Shown here: positions 16,203 to 26,563 of the stretch, piece after piece
Numbering within the stretch: the first letter of the stretch is position 1
Layout of the letters: every line of letters starts with the position of its first letter
DNA from: Fibrella aquatilis
Lineage (GTDB): Bacteria > Bacteroidota > Bacteroidia > Cytophagales > Spirosomataceae
Length of the DNA: 64,000 bases
Direction: 5' to 3'
Assembly: GCF_017353255.1 (NCBI RefSeq)
Contig: NZ_JAFMYU010000001.1
Coordinates: 62,001-126,000 of the forward strand
Made by a program: the position numbers and the translations under genes
The notes under the pieces: generated by a model
Seen by the model: only the letters and a program-made list of their open reading frames with translations
What the model was told of the DNA's origin: nothing
Database searches by the model: none

Positions 16203-17954
16203 ATGAATCAAGCGCTATCCACGCTAATCTTCTCGTTACTCTGGGGGTCGGCCTGCCTGGTATTCGGGCAGGCTGCGCCACCGGAAAAAGCACCGTCGGT
16301 ATTCTCGAAATACGTGAAGGTGTCGGGCGGGCTGAATGCCTATGCGGGTTTCTACACCGCCAGTGGGATTGCCGCCCGCAACCAGCCCGCACCTATTGGC
16401 CTAAGCGGGCAGGTGACCATTACCCTGCCGCAGGGCATCAGCATCCCGATTACGGCGGTGGTGGGTAACCAGGGCGCCAGCTACAGCGTCCGCCAGCCCT
16501 TCAACCAGTTTGGCATTTCGCCCACCTACAAATGGGCCACCGTCCACGCGGGCTACCGCAACGTCACGTTTTCGCCCTTTACGCTGGCGGGGCACACGTT
16601 TCTGGGTGGCGGCGTAGAACTGAACCCCGGTAAACTGCGCCTCGGTGCCATCTACGGGCGGTTCAACAACGCCATCTCCGGCACCCTCGCCGACGCCAAC
16701 GTGCTGCCCAGCTATGGCCGCACCGGCTACGCCGTAAAGCTCGGCTATGGCAAGCCCGGTAACTACATCGACCTTACCATGCTCCGTGCCAAAGACGACT
16801 CGTCATCTATTGCCAGCCTGCCGCAGTCGGCCACGCAGACGGTGAAGCCCGCCGAAAACCTGGTGGTGGGTGTCACGTCGAGGTTGCTGATTGTCAAGTA
16901 CTTCATAGTAGAGCTGGATGCCGCGCTGAGTGCCTACACCCGCGATCTGCGGGCGGGCGAGGTGGCGGCAGAGGGGAGCAACCCGGTGGTGCGGCTGTTC
17001 GGTAGATTCTACACGCCGCGCCTCAGCACCCAGCTCACGCAGGCCGTGCAGGCGTCTATCGGCTACCGCGACACCTGGGGCGGACTGAAGCTGCAATACA
17101 AGCGCATCGACCCGAACTTCCAGACCATGGGTGCTTACTACTTCCAGTCGGATATCCAGAGCTACGCCATTGCGCCGTCGGTGAATTTGCTCGAAAACAA
17201 GCTTCGGCTGTCGGGTAGTTATGGCGTACAGTTCGATAACCTGGCCAACTCGCGAAACGTGCGTACGGGGCGGTCAATCGGTTCATTGCTAGTGAGTTAT
17301 AACCCTGCTACCAAGTTTGGTTTCGACCTGCAACTAAGCAACTACGGCATCAGTCAGCAGGCGGGGTTGCGGCCCGTGATCGACACGCTACGGCTGGCGC
17401 AGAACAACCTCTCGGCCACGGCCAATTTGCGGTACACGCTTCAGAAAGAAGACGTCGTGCAGAGCTTTAATCTGACCACCACCTACCAGCAACTCAGCGA
17501 CCTGAATCAGCGCACGGCGGCGCAGACGGAAAACAAAAACCTGAACGCTAACCTCAGCTATTTCTACCAGCAGACCACCACCGGCTGGGGCTTCACGGGT
17601 ATGCTGACCTACACCCAGACTAACCTGCCCGTGGCTGCCACCCTCGGCCTGCCCGACAGCACCGGTATTCCCAAAGCGGGCGACGGTATTGTGCGTTTTT
17701 ACGGCCCCACAGTGGGGGCTAACCAGGCTTTTTTCGACAAGAAGCTCAACACCGCGTTCAACGCCAGCTACCTGATAAACAAGCAGTTGGGTGTAACGGG
17801 TAGGGTGTTAACGGCCTCATTGACAGGTAATTACCAGCTGGCTAAGCGCCAGACGCTTAACGCGTCGCTCTATTACCTGAACACCGATACGGGCATCACT
17901 GCCCAAAAATTCAACGAACTCAGAGGCAACCTTGGCTATGGCATCTCTTTTTAA
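16203..17954 (+). CDS. Outer-membrane beta-barrel-like protein
   Basis: The 583-residue protein has a signal peptide (cleavage near LVFGQ at 23) and an almost entirely beta-rich, aromatic-studded sequence of alternating strands (GGLNAYAGFYTASGI, KWATVHAGYRNVTFSPF, and a C-terminal GNLGYGISF ending in Phe, as usual for barrels). The length would fit a large barrel of roughly 20 or more strands. I do not recognise a named family. It is the first gene of the cluster, and its end overlaps the start of the 2130-residue protein, so the two are translationally coupled. A role as its outer-membrane anchor or conduit is inference. Confidence 0.7.
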   Translation: MNQALSTLIFSLLWGSACLVFGQAAPPEKAPSVFSKYVKVSGGLNAYAGFYTASGIAARNQPAPIGLSGQVTITLPQGISIPITAVVGNQGASYSVRQPFNQFGISPTYKWATVHAGYRNVTFSPFTLAGHTFLGGGVELNPGKLRLGAIYGRFNNAISGTLADANVLPSYGRTGYAVKLGYGKPGNYIDLTMLRAKDDSSSIASLPQSATQTVKPAENLVVGVTSRLLIVKYFIVELDAALSAYTRDLRAGEVAAEGSNPVVRLFGRFYTPRLSTQLTQAVQASIGYRDTWGGLKLQYKRIDPNFQTMGAYYFQSDIQSYAIAPSVNLLENKLRLSGSYGVQFDNLANSRNVRTGRSIGSLLVSYNPATKFGFDLQLSNYGISQQAGLRPVIDTLRLAQNNLSATANLRYTLQKEDVVQSFNLTTTYQQLSDLNQRTAAQTENKNLNANLSYFYQQTTTGWGFTGMLTYTQTNLPVAATLGLPDSTGIPKAGDGIVRFYGPTVGANQAFFDKKLNTAFNASYLINKQLGVTGRVLTASLTGNYQLAKRQTLNASLYYLNTDTGITAQKFNELRGNLGYGISF

Positions 17955-20900
17955 AAGCAACAAACCTATAAGGTTTCTTTTCCAACCTTATAGGTTTATA
18001 ATACTCCTCTTCGCGGCAAATTTTGCCCACGCCCAAAACGACGTGCAGATCACCATCAGCGTGCTGCCGCCTTATAGTGCCTACATCCAGGACTATGCCG
18101 GGGCGGGCAAGCAGGTGCAGATTTTTGTGCGCAACACCACCACAGCGCGCCTCAACGTGCGCCTACAGGGCAGCGTCACGGGCGACAATGGCGTGGTGAT
18201 TCAGACCGTGCCCAACTACCGTCCGCCCGTGCCGCTGACGCTGGAGCCGCTGCAAAACCGGCTGCTGAACTACGCTGACCTGTCAGGGCTATTTGACCTG
18301 AATCAGCTTGACGTTCAGGGTGTTGACCGCAACAATCTGTACAAAGGGCTGCCCTTGCCAGAGGGAAGCTACCAGCTATGCATCCGGGCGTTTGATAACG
18401 CCACAAGTCGGCCCCTTTCGCCGGAGAATCCGCTGGGGTGTTCGCCGCCTTTTCCGATCAAGGCCGTGGAGCCGCCGATTCTAATTGCCCCACTCTGCGA
18501 CAACGAGGTGCAGCCGCTAACCCCGCAGAACCTGATCTTCACCTGGACACCCCCCATCGGTGTGTCGCCCGCGATGGTCGACTACACGTTGCGGATTGTG
18601 GAACTGCCACAGATAGACGTAGACCCGAACGTGTTTATCGACGCCGTGGTGCTGCCCAAATCAGGGCTGGAGGTCAAAAATTTGCGGACCAGTACGTTTT
18701 TATACTCGGTGGTGCATCCGCCACTGGTGGTGGGTAAACGTTACGCCTGGCGCGTGCAGTCCCGTGACCTCAGTGGGCGTACCAACTTTCTGAACGACGG
18801 TAAGTCTCCGGTTTGCCTGTTTACTTATGGTAAAGACCTGCCTGCCGACGTGTTTAAGCCTGGCTACGAACTGGTACAGACACCTGTGGTACCCAAGACC
18901 ACTAACGTCAGCATCGCGCCCGCCAATACGCCACCCGCCGCAGCAACGGCCATTGCCAGCAAGGTGCAGCCTCAGCAGGTAGCCGAGGGCAAGATGATCT
19001 GTAAAGCGGTTGAGTTGCCTGATAGTAAAAATTCGCAGAGCGGCTCGCTGAACGGCAAAACAATCAAACTCGGCGAATATGACCTGACCATCAATCAGGC
19101 CGCGTTTAGCAAAGAGGGCTATACGGGCGATGGGCGCGTGAACTGGAACAACGTGCCGATTAAGGTTACCTTCTCGAAACTGAAGGTAAACGGCCAAAAT
19201 CAGGTGTTTGATGGCACGGTGGTGTCGGATAACAAAGGCCCGAAACTACCCAACGTGTCGCTGGGGCAACTACCTTCTTATGCCAACCTGCCTAACAATT
19301 ATTTCGATCAGGTTCAGACGAAACTCGACGATGCCATTGCGCAGGCCAAGCAGGCCGGTTCAGTACCGCTGCCACTTAAGTATGATGGTAAGCTGGGCAA
19401 AATTGGTGTCAATCAGATGCAGTTTAGCCCGGTTGGTGCTCAGATGGACATGGTGCTGGGCGTGGCTATCCCCGGTGCCCCGTCTAACAAGTCGATGCTG
19501 TTGCTGGCAACCACAAACGTTTGTATCCGTCCGCAGCAGAAGGTACCTACCACCGGCACCGTTTACCTGGTGAGTGATTTTGCGCTGCCCATTCCGGGTG
19601 CCAGCCAGACGTTTACGTTTAAGAAAAGCGACCCAAACAGTGGTACGCCGGGAGGCACCTACGCCAAAATCACCAACGGCGATTTCGATAAAATCCACGC
19701 CGTGCTCGACCTGAATTTGGGCGGGACCCTCCTGAAATTGGATGATGGGCAGGGTGGCACCAAACCAGGTGACGTAGTAGCTACGCTCACCGCCGATTTT
19801 GTGAAGTGGCAGGATTGGGTGGGAGCCGTGACGCTGCCCTCGTTTCAACTGCCCGGCATCAGTGGCGTAACGTTCACCGGCAACGACGTCATCTACGATC
19901 ACTCTGACCTAACCAACCCCGACAATTTCACCCTGCCTGCCGAATACAAAGGCGAAAAGGGACCGACGTTTCAGGGTATTTTCTTTAAAAAAGTTACGGT
20001 CGAACTGCCCAAATCATTTAAGAACAACCCGCGTATTGCGGTGGGTGTGAACGGCGGCATCGTCGACAACAGCGGGTTTACGGGGTTGATCGCCGCTGCC
20101 AGCAAACCCATTCTGGACTACAACAAAGCCGCTATTGCCGGGTTCGGCTTCGGTATTGACGATTTCCAGTGGACAATTGTGCAGAACAGCAACCGGGGGG
20201 GCAACATCCTGGGCAAGCTCCAGTTCCCGATCAGCACCGATGCCTTCAGCTATAGTTGCAACCTGTCGGGCGGGTTCGATGCCATCCAGTTTACGGCTTC
20301 GCCCAAAGACGGCTACGACGTACCGCTGTTTGCGGCGTTGATGGACCTGAACGCCAACACGACTATCAGCGTGACGTACAAATCCGGTCAGGACCTGAAG
20401 GTGAGCATGAAGGTGTGCGGCAAGGTGAGCATCAACGTGAAGAAGTTTGCGGGCAATGGCACTGTCGGGAAAATCATAGACGGCATCGTACCGAAGCTGT
20501 GCTTTCAGGACTTTCTACTCACCAACATGGCGGCAGCGAACGTAACAGCCATTGGCGGTTCGGGACTATATGCCAGCGCGGGCACCTGGAAGCTGGATAC
20601 CGACTGTGCTAAGGCGAGTGACTTCGGTCCATCGTCGGGTGGTAAAGCGCCTAAAAATGGCGGTGGTCCCTGGTCGCCCGACGACGACATGGCCATGTGG
20701 CTGGCCCCCGACGAGGCCAAGCCCACCCTGGCCGGTTTCCCGCTCGACTTCGACCCGCCCTCGTTTGTGAATACCAAGGAGGGGACTGGCGTGCGGCTGG
20801 GGGTTGGGCTGCACCTGGGCGAGGCCAAAGATGACAACAGCTTCGTGCAGGCGCATGGTTCGGTCGATATTCTGGGCACCATTACTAAAGGAGACCGGTT

Positions 20901-23900
20901 TGTGCCCAGCTATGCCGGTACGTATCCGCGCAGCCTGAGCATCAACGGATCGGTGGGGCCGTTGACCGTCAGTGGCGGACTGGATTTCATCAAATCGAAT
21001 ACCACCTACGGCGATGGCATCAAAGGCCGGGCGGAGGTCAAGATTCCAGGCTTCGACGTGAAACTCAAGATGATGATGCTCTTCGGCAACGTGAACGGCT
21101 ACAAATACGGATTTGTGGATGGCAGCGCGCAGTTTCCGGGCATACCCATTGTGGGACCGGTGCTGCTTACGGGCCTGGGCGGCGGAATGCACTACAACAT
21201 GACTATGATGGTCAATGGGGTGGATGCCACCAGCACGCCCGATCAGGTAACGAAACTCGCCAAAACGAGCAATGATCTGAAAACAGAACCCGCCATTGAC
21301 CTGCTAAACCCCGGCCAAACCATGTCGGGGGCTTCATTTACGCCGAAACAGGGCGGCTGGGGTTTCACGGCCAAAGTATACGCGGGCCTGGCCGACCCCC
21401 ACGTGTTCAACTCCAGCCTGGCCATGAGCATCGACTTTGCGGGGGGTACCCTCGGCGGTATCAATCTGCACGGCAACGCCAACGTCATCAGTACGTCTGG
21501 CGATGGCGACGGCTCCGACGGCGTGGTTCATGCGACGATGGATGTAACCTACGCCCAAAGCCAATTCGATGCGGGTCTGTCCGTACAGGCTAAGTTCCTA
21601 ACCGCCACTGTTGAAATTCCCTTCTCGATGCACGTCGCCTCTAAAAGCGACTGGTGTGTCAAACTGGGCGACCCCAACCCGGCCAATAAGCGTATATCGG
21701 TCACGCTGTTCGATCTGAACGCGGGTCCAGTGTCAGTTTTTTTGAAAGGCGAAGCCTATCTGGCGGCCGGTATTGGACCCAGTTTGGGTGGGCTGCCACC
21801 CGTGCCGAAGGTGGTGTCTGATTTCCTTCAAACGGGCGAAAATACCCTTTCTGAAGCAAAATCGGCTTATAATGCCCGTAAGATGCCCAATCTGGCACCC
21901 GTTGGCGGGAGTTATAAGCTGCTATTCGGTGCGGCCATCACGGGCGGGCTGAAGGTAGACGTGGAGCCGTTCCGCCTGTCAGGGAATGCAACGGTGGGTT
22001 TCGACGTAGCGGTGATGAAAGATCAGTCGTGTGGCGAAGACCCCACCGTCAAACCGGTGGGCATTAGTGGCTGGTATGGTATGGGGCAGGCGTTTGCCCA
22101 CGTCGGGGCCAAGATTGAGTTGTATGTCGATACGTGGTTTTTTTCGGGGTCGCTTACACTGATGAAGTTGCAGGCGGGTGCCTTGTTCAAAGCGGGCCTG
22201 CCCAACCCCAACTGGGCAGATGGCCGCGTGAAGGTGGCTGGCGAAGTACTCGACGGGCTGATTTCGGTGGAAACGACGCAGGATTTTGCCTTCGGCGAGA
22301 AGTGTACGCCCGTCTATACCGGCGACCCGCTCAAAGACATCGAGATCATTTCTCAAATCACGCCTGAAGAGGGCACCACCGACGTATCGACGTTGCCCAC
22401 GATGGCGGTGGCGTTCAACATGCCCATGAACAAGACGTTCGAGATTTACCTCAACGACGACGACATCCGGTACTATAAGTTTATGGCCAGTACACCGGCT
22501 GTAACGGTAAAACCAACCAAAGGGTCAAAGACCACGCTGACCGATCTGACGCCCCTGAAATGGTCGCCCGATTATCGGTCATGCACCCTGTCGGCGAAGT
22601 CCTACCAGCCGTCGTTGGCGACCATTCAGCTTACCCAGTCAGTCACGATCAAAGAACTGGTGGGCGGAAAATATGGTAGCCCGCAAGACCCCCTCAACGT
22701 GGATACGGGCAAACGCGAAGCTCGCAGTCAGCTGAAAAGCGCCAGTTTCACGCTAGGCAAGCAGCCCGAAACGGTTCCGCTGGAGACCATCACGAAGACG
22801 TGGCCGATCAACGGGCAGCAGTATTTTTTGAAGGGACATCAGCCAACGGGTATGCTGGAGGCCACCGTGCTGAAAGGACTGGAGTGCATTGTGCCGGGGC
22901 CTGACCAGCAACTAACGGCCCGTTTTAGAGGAGCCGATGGGTCGCAGCTTGCATCGCCGATCACCTACGACGGCGACAAAACGCTCACGTTTGCCATACC
23001 GACCAACCTGAAGAACGAGCAGCCGTATACGCTGGAGATGAGTATGCAGGCCAAGAGCAAAAGTAGCGCACCATCGGGTGCGTTGGCGACCTCTAGCTAC
23101 GTGACGATGGCCCAAAGCCCAAAGCTGCAACTATACCGTACTACGCTGAACGTCAATGCTGTGCAGGCGCTGGCAGCCGCCAACGAGGCGAATCAGGCCA
23201 AAATTGTCTTCAGTCTCGGTTTCGGAACGAGCAAGCACAACACCTTCGCCGAGAAGCTAAATGCGCTGAACCTGAAAGCCACCGACTACAAGGGTGATCA
23301 GGAAATTTTTATTAAACCGGCGACGGAATTGTACGAACGCTTCGACAAGATCGACCTCTTCAACAATTCCATTTACCCCAACTTCACGTCGGCCCGGCTG
23401 CTGAATTACGCCACGCCGTTTGGTAACACGCCCTACGATAACGAGGTACGGACCATGATCTACGACAAGATGAAGATCCTGGCCGAGGACGGCACCGGCA
23501 CCTACAATGCCTATGATCCATACAACCCGCAAAGCGACGATTTCAAACTGTCGTCGCTGGCTCAACTGCAAACTGGAAGCGACCCCTACGACCGGGACGT
23601 GTACAGCGACCCTAACGGCATTTCGAGCGTTGGGGGGGCACCGCAGCGGGTTTTATTACTGAACCTGACAAAGGCGACTTATAACCCGTTTGGTACACCG
23701 ATGAGCTGGCGGTTTGTCCGCGATAAACTGGCCTACTGGGATCTGGTAGCTCTCAGTGGCATTATGCAGGCATTGGTGAAGCTCAACAATGCTGATGTGA
23801 GGGGCGGGAAACAGTATAGCTCCGACAAAGGCATGAGCGATCAGGCATATCTAACCAAATACTACCACGACCCTAACGCCGAGTCGTGCGGTATATACAC

Positions 23901-24330
23901 CCCAATCTACTCCAAACCGGCCTACATCGATGGCAACGGAAAGAACCAGCCTGCCAGCAGTTGGCCTAATCCGAATTATAAGATGATCGATGGCGTGACC
24001 TACGATGGCTCTGGCCGGATTATCGCCAGTTCGCCTTATTCGACGCTGATAATCAACGAGTTCAAGGGTGGATTCTACCGCAAGCAGCAGTACTGGAAAT
24101 TCGCGGAAGACAATTACTATAAAGTGGAAGGCTACACCGATAACAAGGGCGTAGACCATTACGGCGGGCCTGAGCGGGGTAAAAACTCACCCATTACGGT
24201 GGTGTTCAGCTACGGCCCCGGTGGGTCGGTGAAGAGCACAACCAAAACCATTACGATAGGGTCGATCAACGACCCCACGCTCCTTCAGGTGTTCATGCAA
24301 CCCGTTTTTTATCCGTTCAATTTCAACTAA
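17938..24330 (+). CDS. Giant secreted protein (2130 aa), possibly TANFOR-like N-terminus, Ig-like domain
   Basis: The ATG at 17938 lies inside the end of the previous gene. A TTG at 17932 is possible but poorer. The signal peptide (ending NFAHAQ) is partly encoded by a 14-bp-arm hairpin. Residues 40-190 (VLPPYSAYIQDY onward) resemble the TANFOR domain of Bacteroidota surface proteins, and an FN3-like unit follows (about 190-300). The middle 1100 residues are beta-rich and Gly/Asp/Asn-rich without a family I know. A Big_5-like Ig domain (TPEEGTTDVSTLPTMAVAF, MPMNK) is near 1480. The C-terminus has no T9SS sorting domain, so surface retention must use something else. It is probably an adhesin or structural surface protein. 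Confidence 0.7.
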   Translation: MASLFKSNKPIRFLFQPYRFIILLFAANFAHAQNDVQITISVLPPYSAYIQDYAGAGKQVQIFVRNTTTARLNVRLQGSVTGDNGVVIQTVPNYRPPVPLTLEPLQNRLLNYADLSGLFDLNQLDVQGVDRNNLYKGLPLPEGSYQLCIRAFDNATSRPLSPENPLGCSPPFPIKAVEPPILIAPLCDNEVQPLTPQNLIFTWTPPIGVSPAMVDYTLRIVELPQIDVDPNVFIDAVVLPKSGLEVKNLRTSTFLYSVVHPPLVVGKRYAWRVQSRDLSGRTNFLNDGKSPVCLFTYGKDLPADVFKPGYELVQTPVVPKTTNVSIAPANTPPAAATAIASKVQPQQVAEGKMICKAVELPDSKNSQSGSLNGKTIKLGEYDLTINQAAFSKEGYTGDGRVNWNNVPIKVTFSKLKVNGQNQVFDGTVVSDNKGPKLPNVSLGQLPSYANLPNNYFDQVQTKLDDAIAQAKQAGSVPLPLKYDGKLGKIGVNQMQFSPVGAQMDMVLGVAIPGAPSNKSMLLLATTNVCIRPQQKVPTTGTVYLVSDFALPIPGASQTFTFKKSDPNSGTPGGTYAKITNGDFDKIHAVLDLNLGGTLLKLDDGQGGTKPGDVVATLTADFVKWQDWVGAVTLPSFQLPGISGVTFTGNDVIYDHSDLTNPDNFTLPAEYKGEKGPTFQGIFFKKVTVELPKSFKNNPRIAVGVNGGIVDNSGFTGLIAAASKPILDYNKAAIAGFGFGIDDFQWTIVQNSNRGGNILGKLQFPISTDAFSYSCNLSGGFDAIQFTASPKDGYDVPLFAALMDLNANTTISVTYKSGQDLKVSMKVCGKVSINVKKFAGNGTVGKIIDGIVPKLCFQDFLLTNMAAANVTAIGGSGLYASAGTWKLDTDCAKASDFGPSSGGKAPKNGGGPWSPDDDMAMWLAPDEAKPTLAGFPLDFDPPSFVNTKEGTGVRLGVGLHLGEAKDDNSFVQAHGSVDILGTITKGDRFVPSYAGTYPRSLSINGSVGPLTVSGGLDFIKSNTTYGDGIKGRAEVKIPGFDVKLKMMMLFGNVNGYKYGFVDGSAQFPGIPIVGPVLLTGLGGGMHYNMTMMVNGVDATSTPDQVTKLAKTSNDLKTEPAIDLLNPGQTMSGASFTPKQGGWGFTAKVYAGLADPHVFNSSLAMSIDFAGGTLGGINLHGNANVISTSGDGDGSDGVVHATMDVTYAQSQFDAGLSVQAKFLTATVEIPFSMHVASKSDWCVKLGDPNPANKRISVTLFDLNAGPVSVFLKGEAYLAAGIGPSLGGLPPVPKVVSDFLQTGENTLSEAKSAYNARKMPNLAPVGGSYKLLFGAAITGGLKVDVEPFRLSGNATVGFDVAVMKDQSCGEDPTVKPVGISGWYGMGQAFAHVGAKIELYVDTWFFSGSLTLMKLQAGALFKAGLPNPNWADGRVKVAGEVLDGLISVETTQDFAFGEKCTPVYTGDPLKDIEIISQITPEEGTTDVSTLPTMAVAFNMPMNKTFEIYLNDDDIRYYKFMASTPAVTVKPTKGSKTTLTDLTPLKWSPDYRSCTLSAKSYQPSLATIQLTQSVTIKELVGGKYGSPQDPLNVDTGKREARSQLKSASFTLGKQPETVPLETITKTWPINGQQYFLKGHQPTGMLEATVLKGLECIVPGPDQQLTARFRGADGSQLASPITYDGDKTLTFAIPTNLKNEQPYTLEMSMQAKSKSSAPSGALATSSYVTMAQSPKLQLYRTTLNVNAVQALAAANEANQAKIVFSLGFGTSKHNTFAEKLNALNLKATDYKGDQEIFIKPATELYERFDKIDLFNNSIYPNFTSARLLNYATPFGNTPYDNEVRTMIYDKMKILAEDGTGTYNAYDPYNPQSDDFKLSSLAQLQTGSDPYDRDVYSDPNGISSVGGAPQRVLLLNLTKATYNPFGTPMSWRFVRDKLAYWDLVALSGIMQALVKLNNADVRGGKQYSSDKGMSDQAYLTKYYHDPNAESCGIYTPIYSKPAYIDGNGKNQPASSWPNPNYKMIDGVTYDGSGRIIASSPYSTLIINEFKGGFYRKQQYWKFAEDNYYKVEGYTDNKGVDHYGGPERGKNSPITVVFSYGPGGSVKSTTKTITIGSINDPTLLQVFMQPVFYPFNFN
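17962..17997. repeat. AAACCTATAAGG hairpin inside a signal-peptide coding region
   Basis: AAACCTATAAGGTT (17962-17975) and AACCTTATAGGTTT (17984-17997) are exact reverse complements with an 8-base loop. The hairpin starts 8 bases after the stop of the upstream gene and is translated as part of the next protein's signal peptide (KPIRFLF, QPYRF). A related hairpin is at 42115-42147. Confidence 0.85.
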
Positions 24331-24351
24331 CTGCCTTGAGCTACACAGGTT

Positions 24352-26523
24352 ATGTCTACGATTCGACACTGTTTTCTGATTGGCCTGTTGACTGCACTGT
24401 TGGGGCTGGCAGGTCGCGCCGTTGGGCAACCCACCCGCCCGCGAGCCACGGCCCCCCATAGTGTGACGGTAGAGCCACCCCACTTGTTTATCAACGCATT
24501 CAACTACGGTGATTCCATCGTGTTACGCTGGAACGTTGACCGGGGCGCTTTCTGGCTGGCCGGGAACAAACGCGGCTATGTACTCGAACGGATCGAATAC
24601 GCCGGTACGCAGTTGGCCCCGGTACGGAAACGGGTGCGTTTGGCGACCATTCGGCCCTGGTCGCTCGATTCGATGAAGCAACACTTGGCCCGGAACGACC
24701 GTTTTGTGGCGATTGCCGCCCAAATCCTGCACGGGAAACTCAATACGAAACCCAATAAGGGCGCGATGGCCGGTTTTTACCAGACCTACGAACGGCAGCA
24801 GGGGCAGTTCCTCACGGCGGCGATGGCGGCTGAATTTTCGGCGGGTGCAGCCACGGCCCTCGGTTTGCGCTGGGTGGACCGAACGATTAATAATAACGCC
24901 GCCCGCTACGAGTACCGCCTCTGGATGAACCCCGGCCTTAAACCCCGACCTACCGACCTGAAAGACACCGCCACTGTTGTGGTATCGCCGCGTATTGTAA
25001 CGGCGCTGGCCGCTCCGCAGGTTGTTGGTGTCGATGCGGGTGATAGTGTACTGACCATCAAGTGGTTAAAGCAGAGTAACATGGGTACGTATTCGGGTTA
25101 TTACATAGAACGGAGCACCGACGGCAAGACCTTCAAACGGCTAAATGACGTGCCCTATGTGGCCTCGAAGCGCGACACCGCCACCCTCGAATCTGGCGAA
25201 CCGCTTAACCCGAACGAGGTTACGTACCTCGATTCGGTGCGGGTCAATTACCGAAAATTATATTACCGTATCATCGGCATCAACAGCTTTGCCGACCTCA
25301 GCCCGGTCTCGAAAGTGATTGTGGGCAGTGGGCGCGACCTGACCCCGCCCCGCCCACCCATCGACATTCGGAAGAAAGTAGAAGATAACCGTCGCATTGT
25401 GCTGACGTGGACATTACCAAAACCGGCTCCCGACCTGAAAGGCTTTTATATAGGGCAGTCCAACGAGTATGGAGGGCCATATAAACCCCTGATGAAAACG
25501 CTGCTGCCCTCCTCGGCCCGCACCTTCGTCAACGACAAGCCGGTGCCGTATCTGGGTAAATATTACGTCGTAGCCGTGGTGGACACTGCAGGTAATACCG
25601 CCTTCAGCTACCCCGTTGCTGCCCTCATAGATGACAAAACCCCGCCTGCTGCCCCTAAAAGGCTAACGGCAAAAGTAGACACCAACGGCATCGTCACACT
25701 GCGCTGGCCCGCCAGTACCGAACCCGACGCGCTGGGCTATAAGTTGTATCGTTCTTATCAACGCAACAACGAGTATTACCAGCAGCGCACCTGCGACATC
25801 CTGACCGATAGTGCATTTGTAGATACGTTGCCGCTTCGTACCCTGACCCGGCAGGCGTATTATAAACTGGTGGCGGTCGATTTGAGCAACAACCATTCGC
25901 TGTTTTCTGAGCCAATCGTTGTTGATATTCCCGACAAAGTGCCACCGGCCACCCCCGTCATCAAGAACGCGGTGGTGTTAAACAGCGGCATTCAGCTAAC
26001 GCTGATTCCGAGCCTGAGCGAAGACGTAACAAAACACACGCTATACCGGCGTGAACAGGGCAGCGGCTGGCAACCCATCCGCACCATTCCGGGAAATCCG
26101 CAAGGGATCATTACGCACTTCGACAGTACGCTGACGCATCAGCAAACCTACGAATATAGCCTTATTGCCACTGATGGGGGCGGTCGTCAGTCCGAGCGGT
26201 CGTTTGTGGTTACGGCTCACTATGTCAACCTCACAAAGTTGAACGCGCCTACACCTGCGCAGGTACGGGCCGTATATGATCCAGGGCAGAAGGGTATTGT
26301 ATTAAGCTGGAAAACAGGCGATTACGATGGGCCAGTGCAATTTATGATCTATCGGGGCGTGAATCGGGAAGGGCCGCTGCAATACCAGTTGGTCGACCAG
26401 GCTAACCGCTTTGTAGACCACGATTTGCCCGAAGCCGGGACCTATACGTATGCCGTCCAGCTTATTGCGCCGAACCGAAAGTCGGCACTTAGTCAACCGG
26501 CGCAGATAACCTATAAACCATAG
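24352..26523 (+). CDS. Secreted fibronectin type III repeat protein
   Basis: The 723-residue protein has a signal peptide (ending GRAVGQ near 26), an N-terminal region with no known domain (about 30-215), and then about five FN3-like domains. These are recognisable by repeats of the form TPPAAPKRLTAKVDTNGIVT followed by L-W and YKLYRS strands. It has no T9SS tail and no lipobox. It lies 21 bases after the giant protein and is almost certainly co-transcribed. A function in binding or scaffolding at the cell surface is likely from the domain type; the ligand is unknown. Confidence 0.75.
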   Translation: MSTIRHCFLIGLLTALLGLAGRAVGQPTRPRATAPHSVTVEPPHLFINAFNYGDSIVLRWNVDRGAFWLAGNKRGYVLERIEYAGTQLAPVRKRVRLATIRPWSLDSMKQHLARNDRFVAIAAQILHGKLNTKPNKGAMAGFYQTYERQQGQFLTAAMAAEFSAGAATALGLRWVDRTINNNAARYEYRLWMNPGLKPRPTDLKDTATVVVSPRIVTALAAPQVVGVDAGDSVLTIKWLKQSNMGTYSGYYIERSTDGKTFKRLNDVPYVASKRDTATLESGEPLNPNEVTYLDSVRVNYRKLYYRIIGINSFADLSPVSKVIVGSGRDLTPPRPPIDIRKKVEDNRRIVLTWTLPKPAPDLKGFYIGQSNEYGGPYKPLMKTLLPSSARTFVNDKPVPYLGKYYVVAVVDTAGNTAFSYPVAALIDDKTPPAAPKRLTAKVDTNGIVTLRWPASTEPDALGYKLYRSYQRNNEYYQQRTCDILTDSAFVDTLPLRTLTRQAYYKLVAVDLSNNHSLFSEPIVVDIPDKVPPATPVIKNAVVLNSGIQLTLIPSLSEDVTKHTLYRREQGSGWQPIRTIPGNPQGIITHFDSTLTHQQTYEYSLIATDGGGRQSERSFVVTAHYVNLTKLNAPTPAQVRAVYDPGQKGIVLSWKTGDYDGPVQFMIYRGVNREGPLQYQLVDQANRFVDHDLPEAGTYTYAVQLIAPNRKSALSQPAQITYKP

Positions 26524-26563
26524 TTCGTTGTCACGCACAACCCGTGTTTACCACATCAACACC

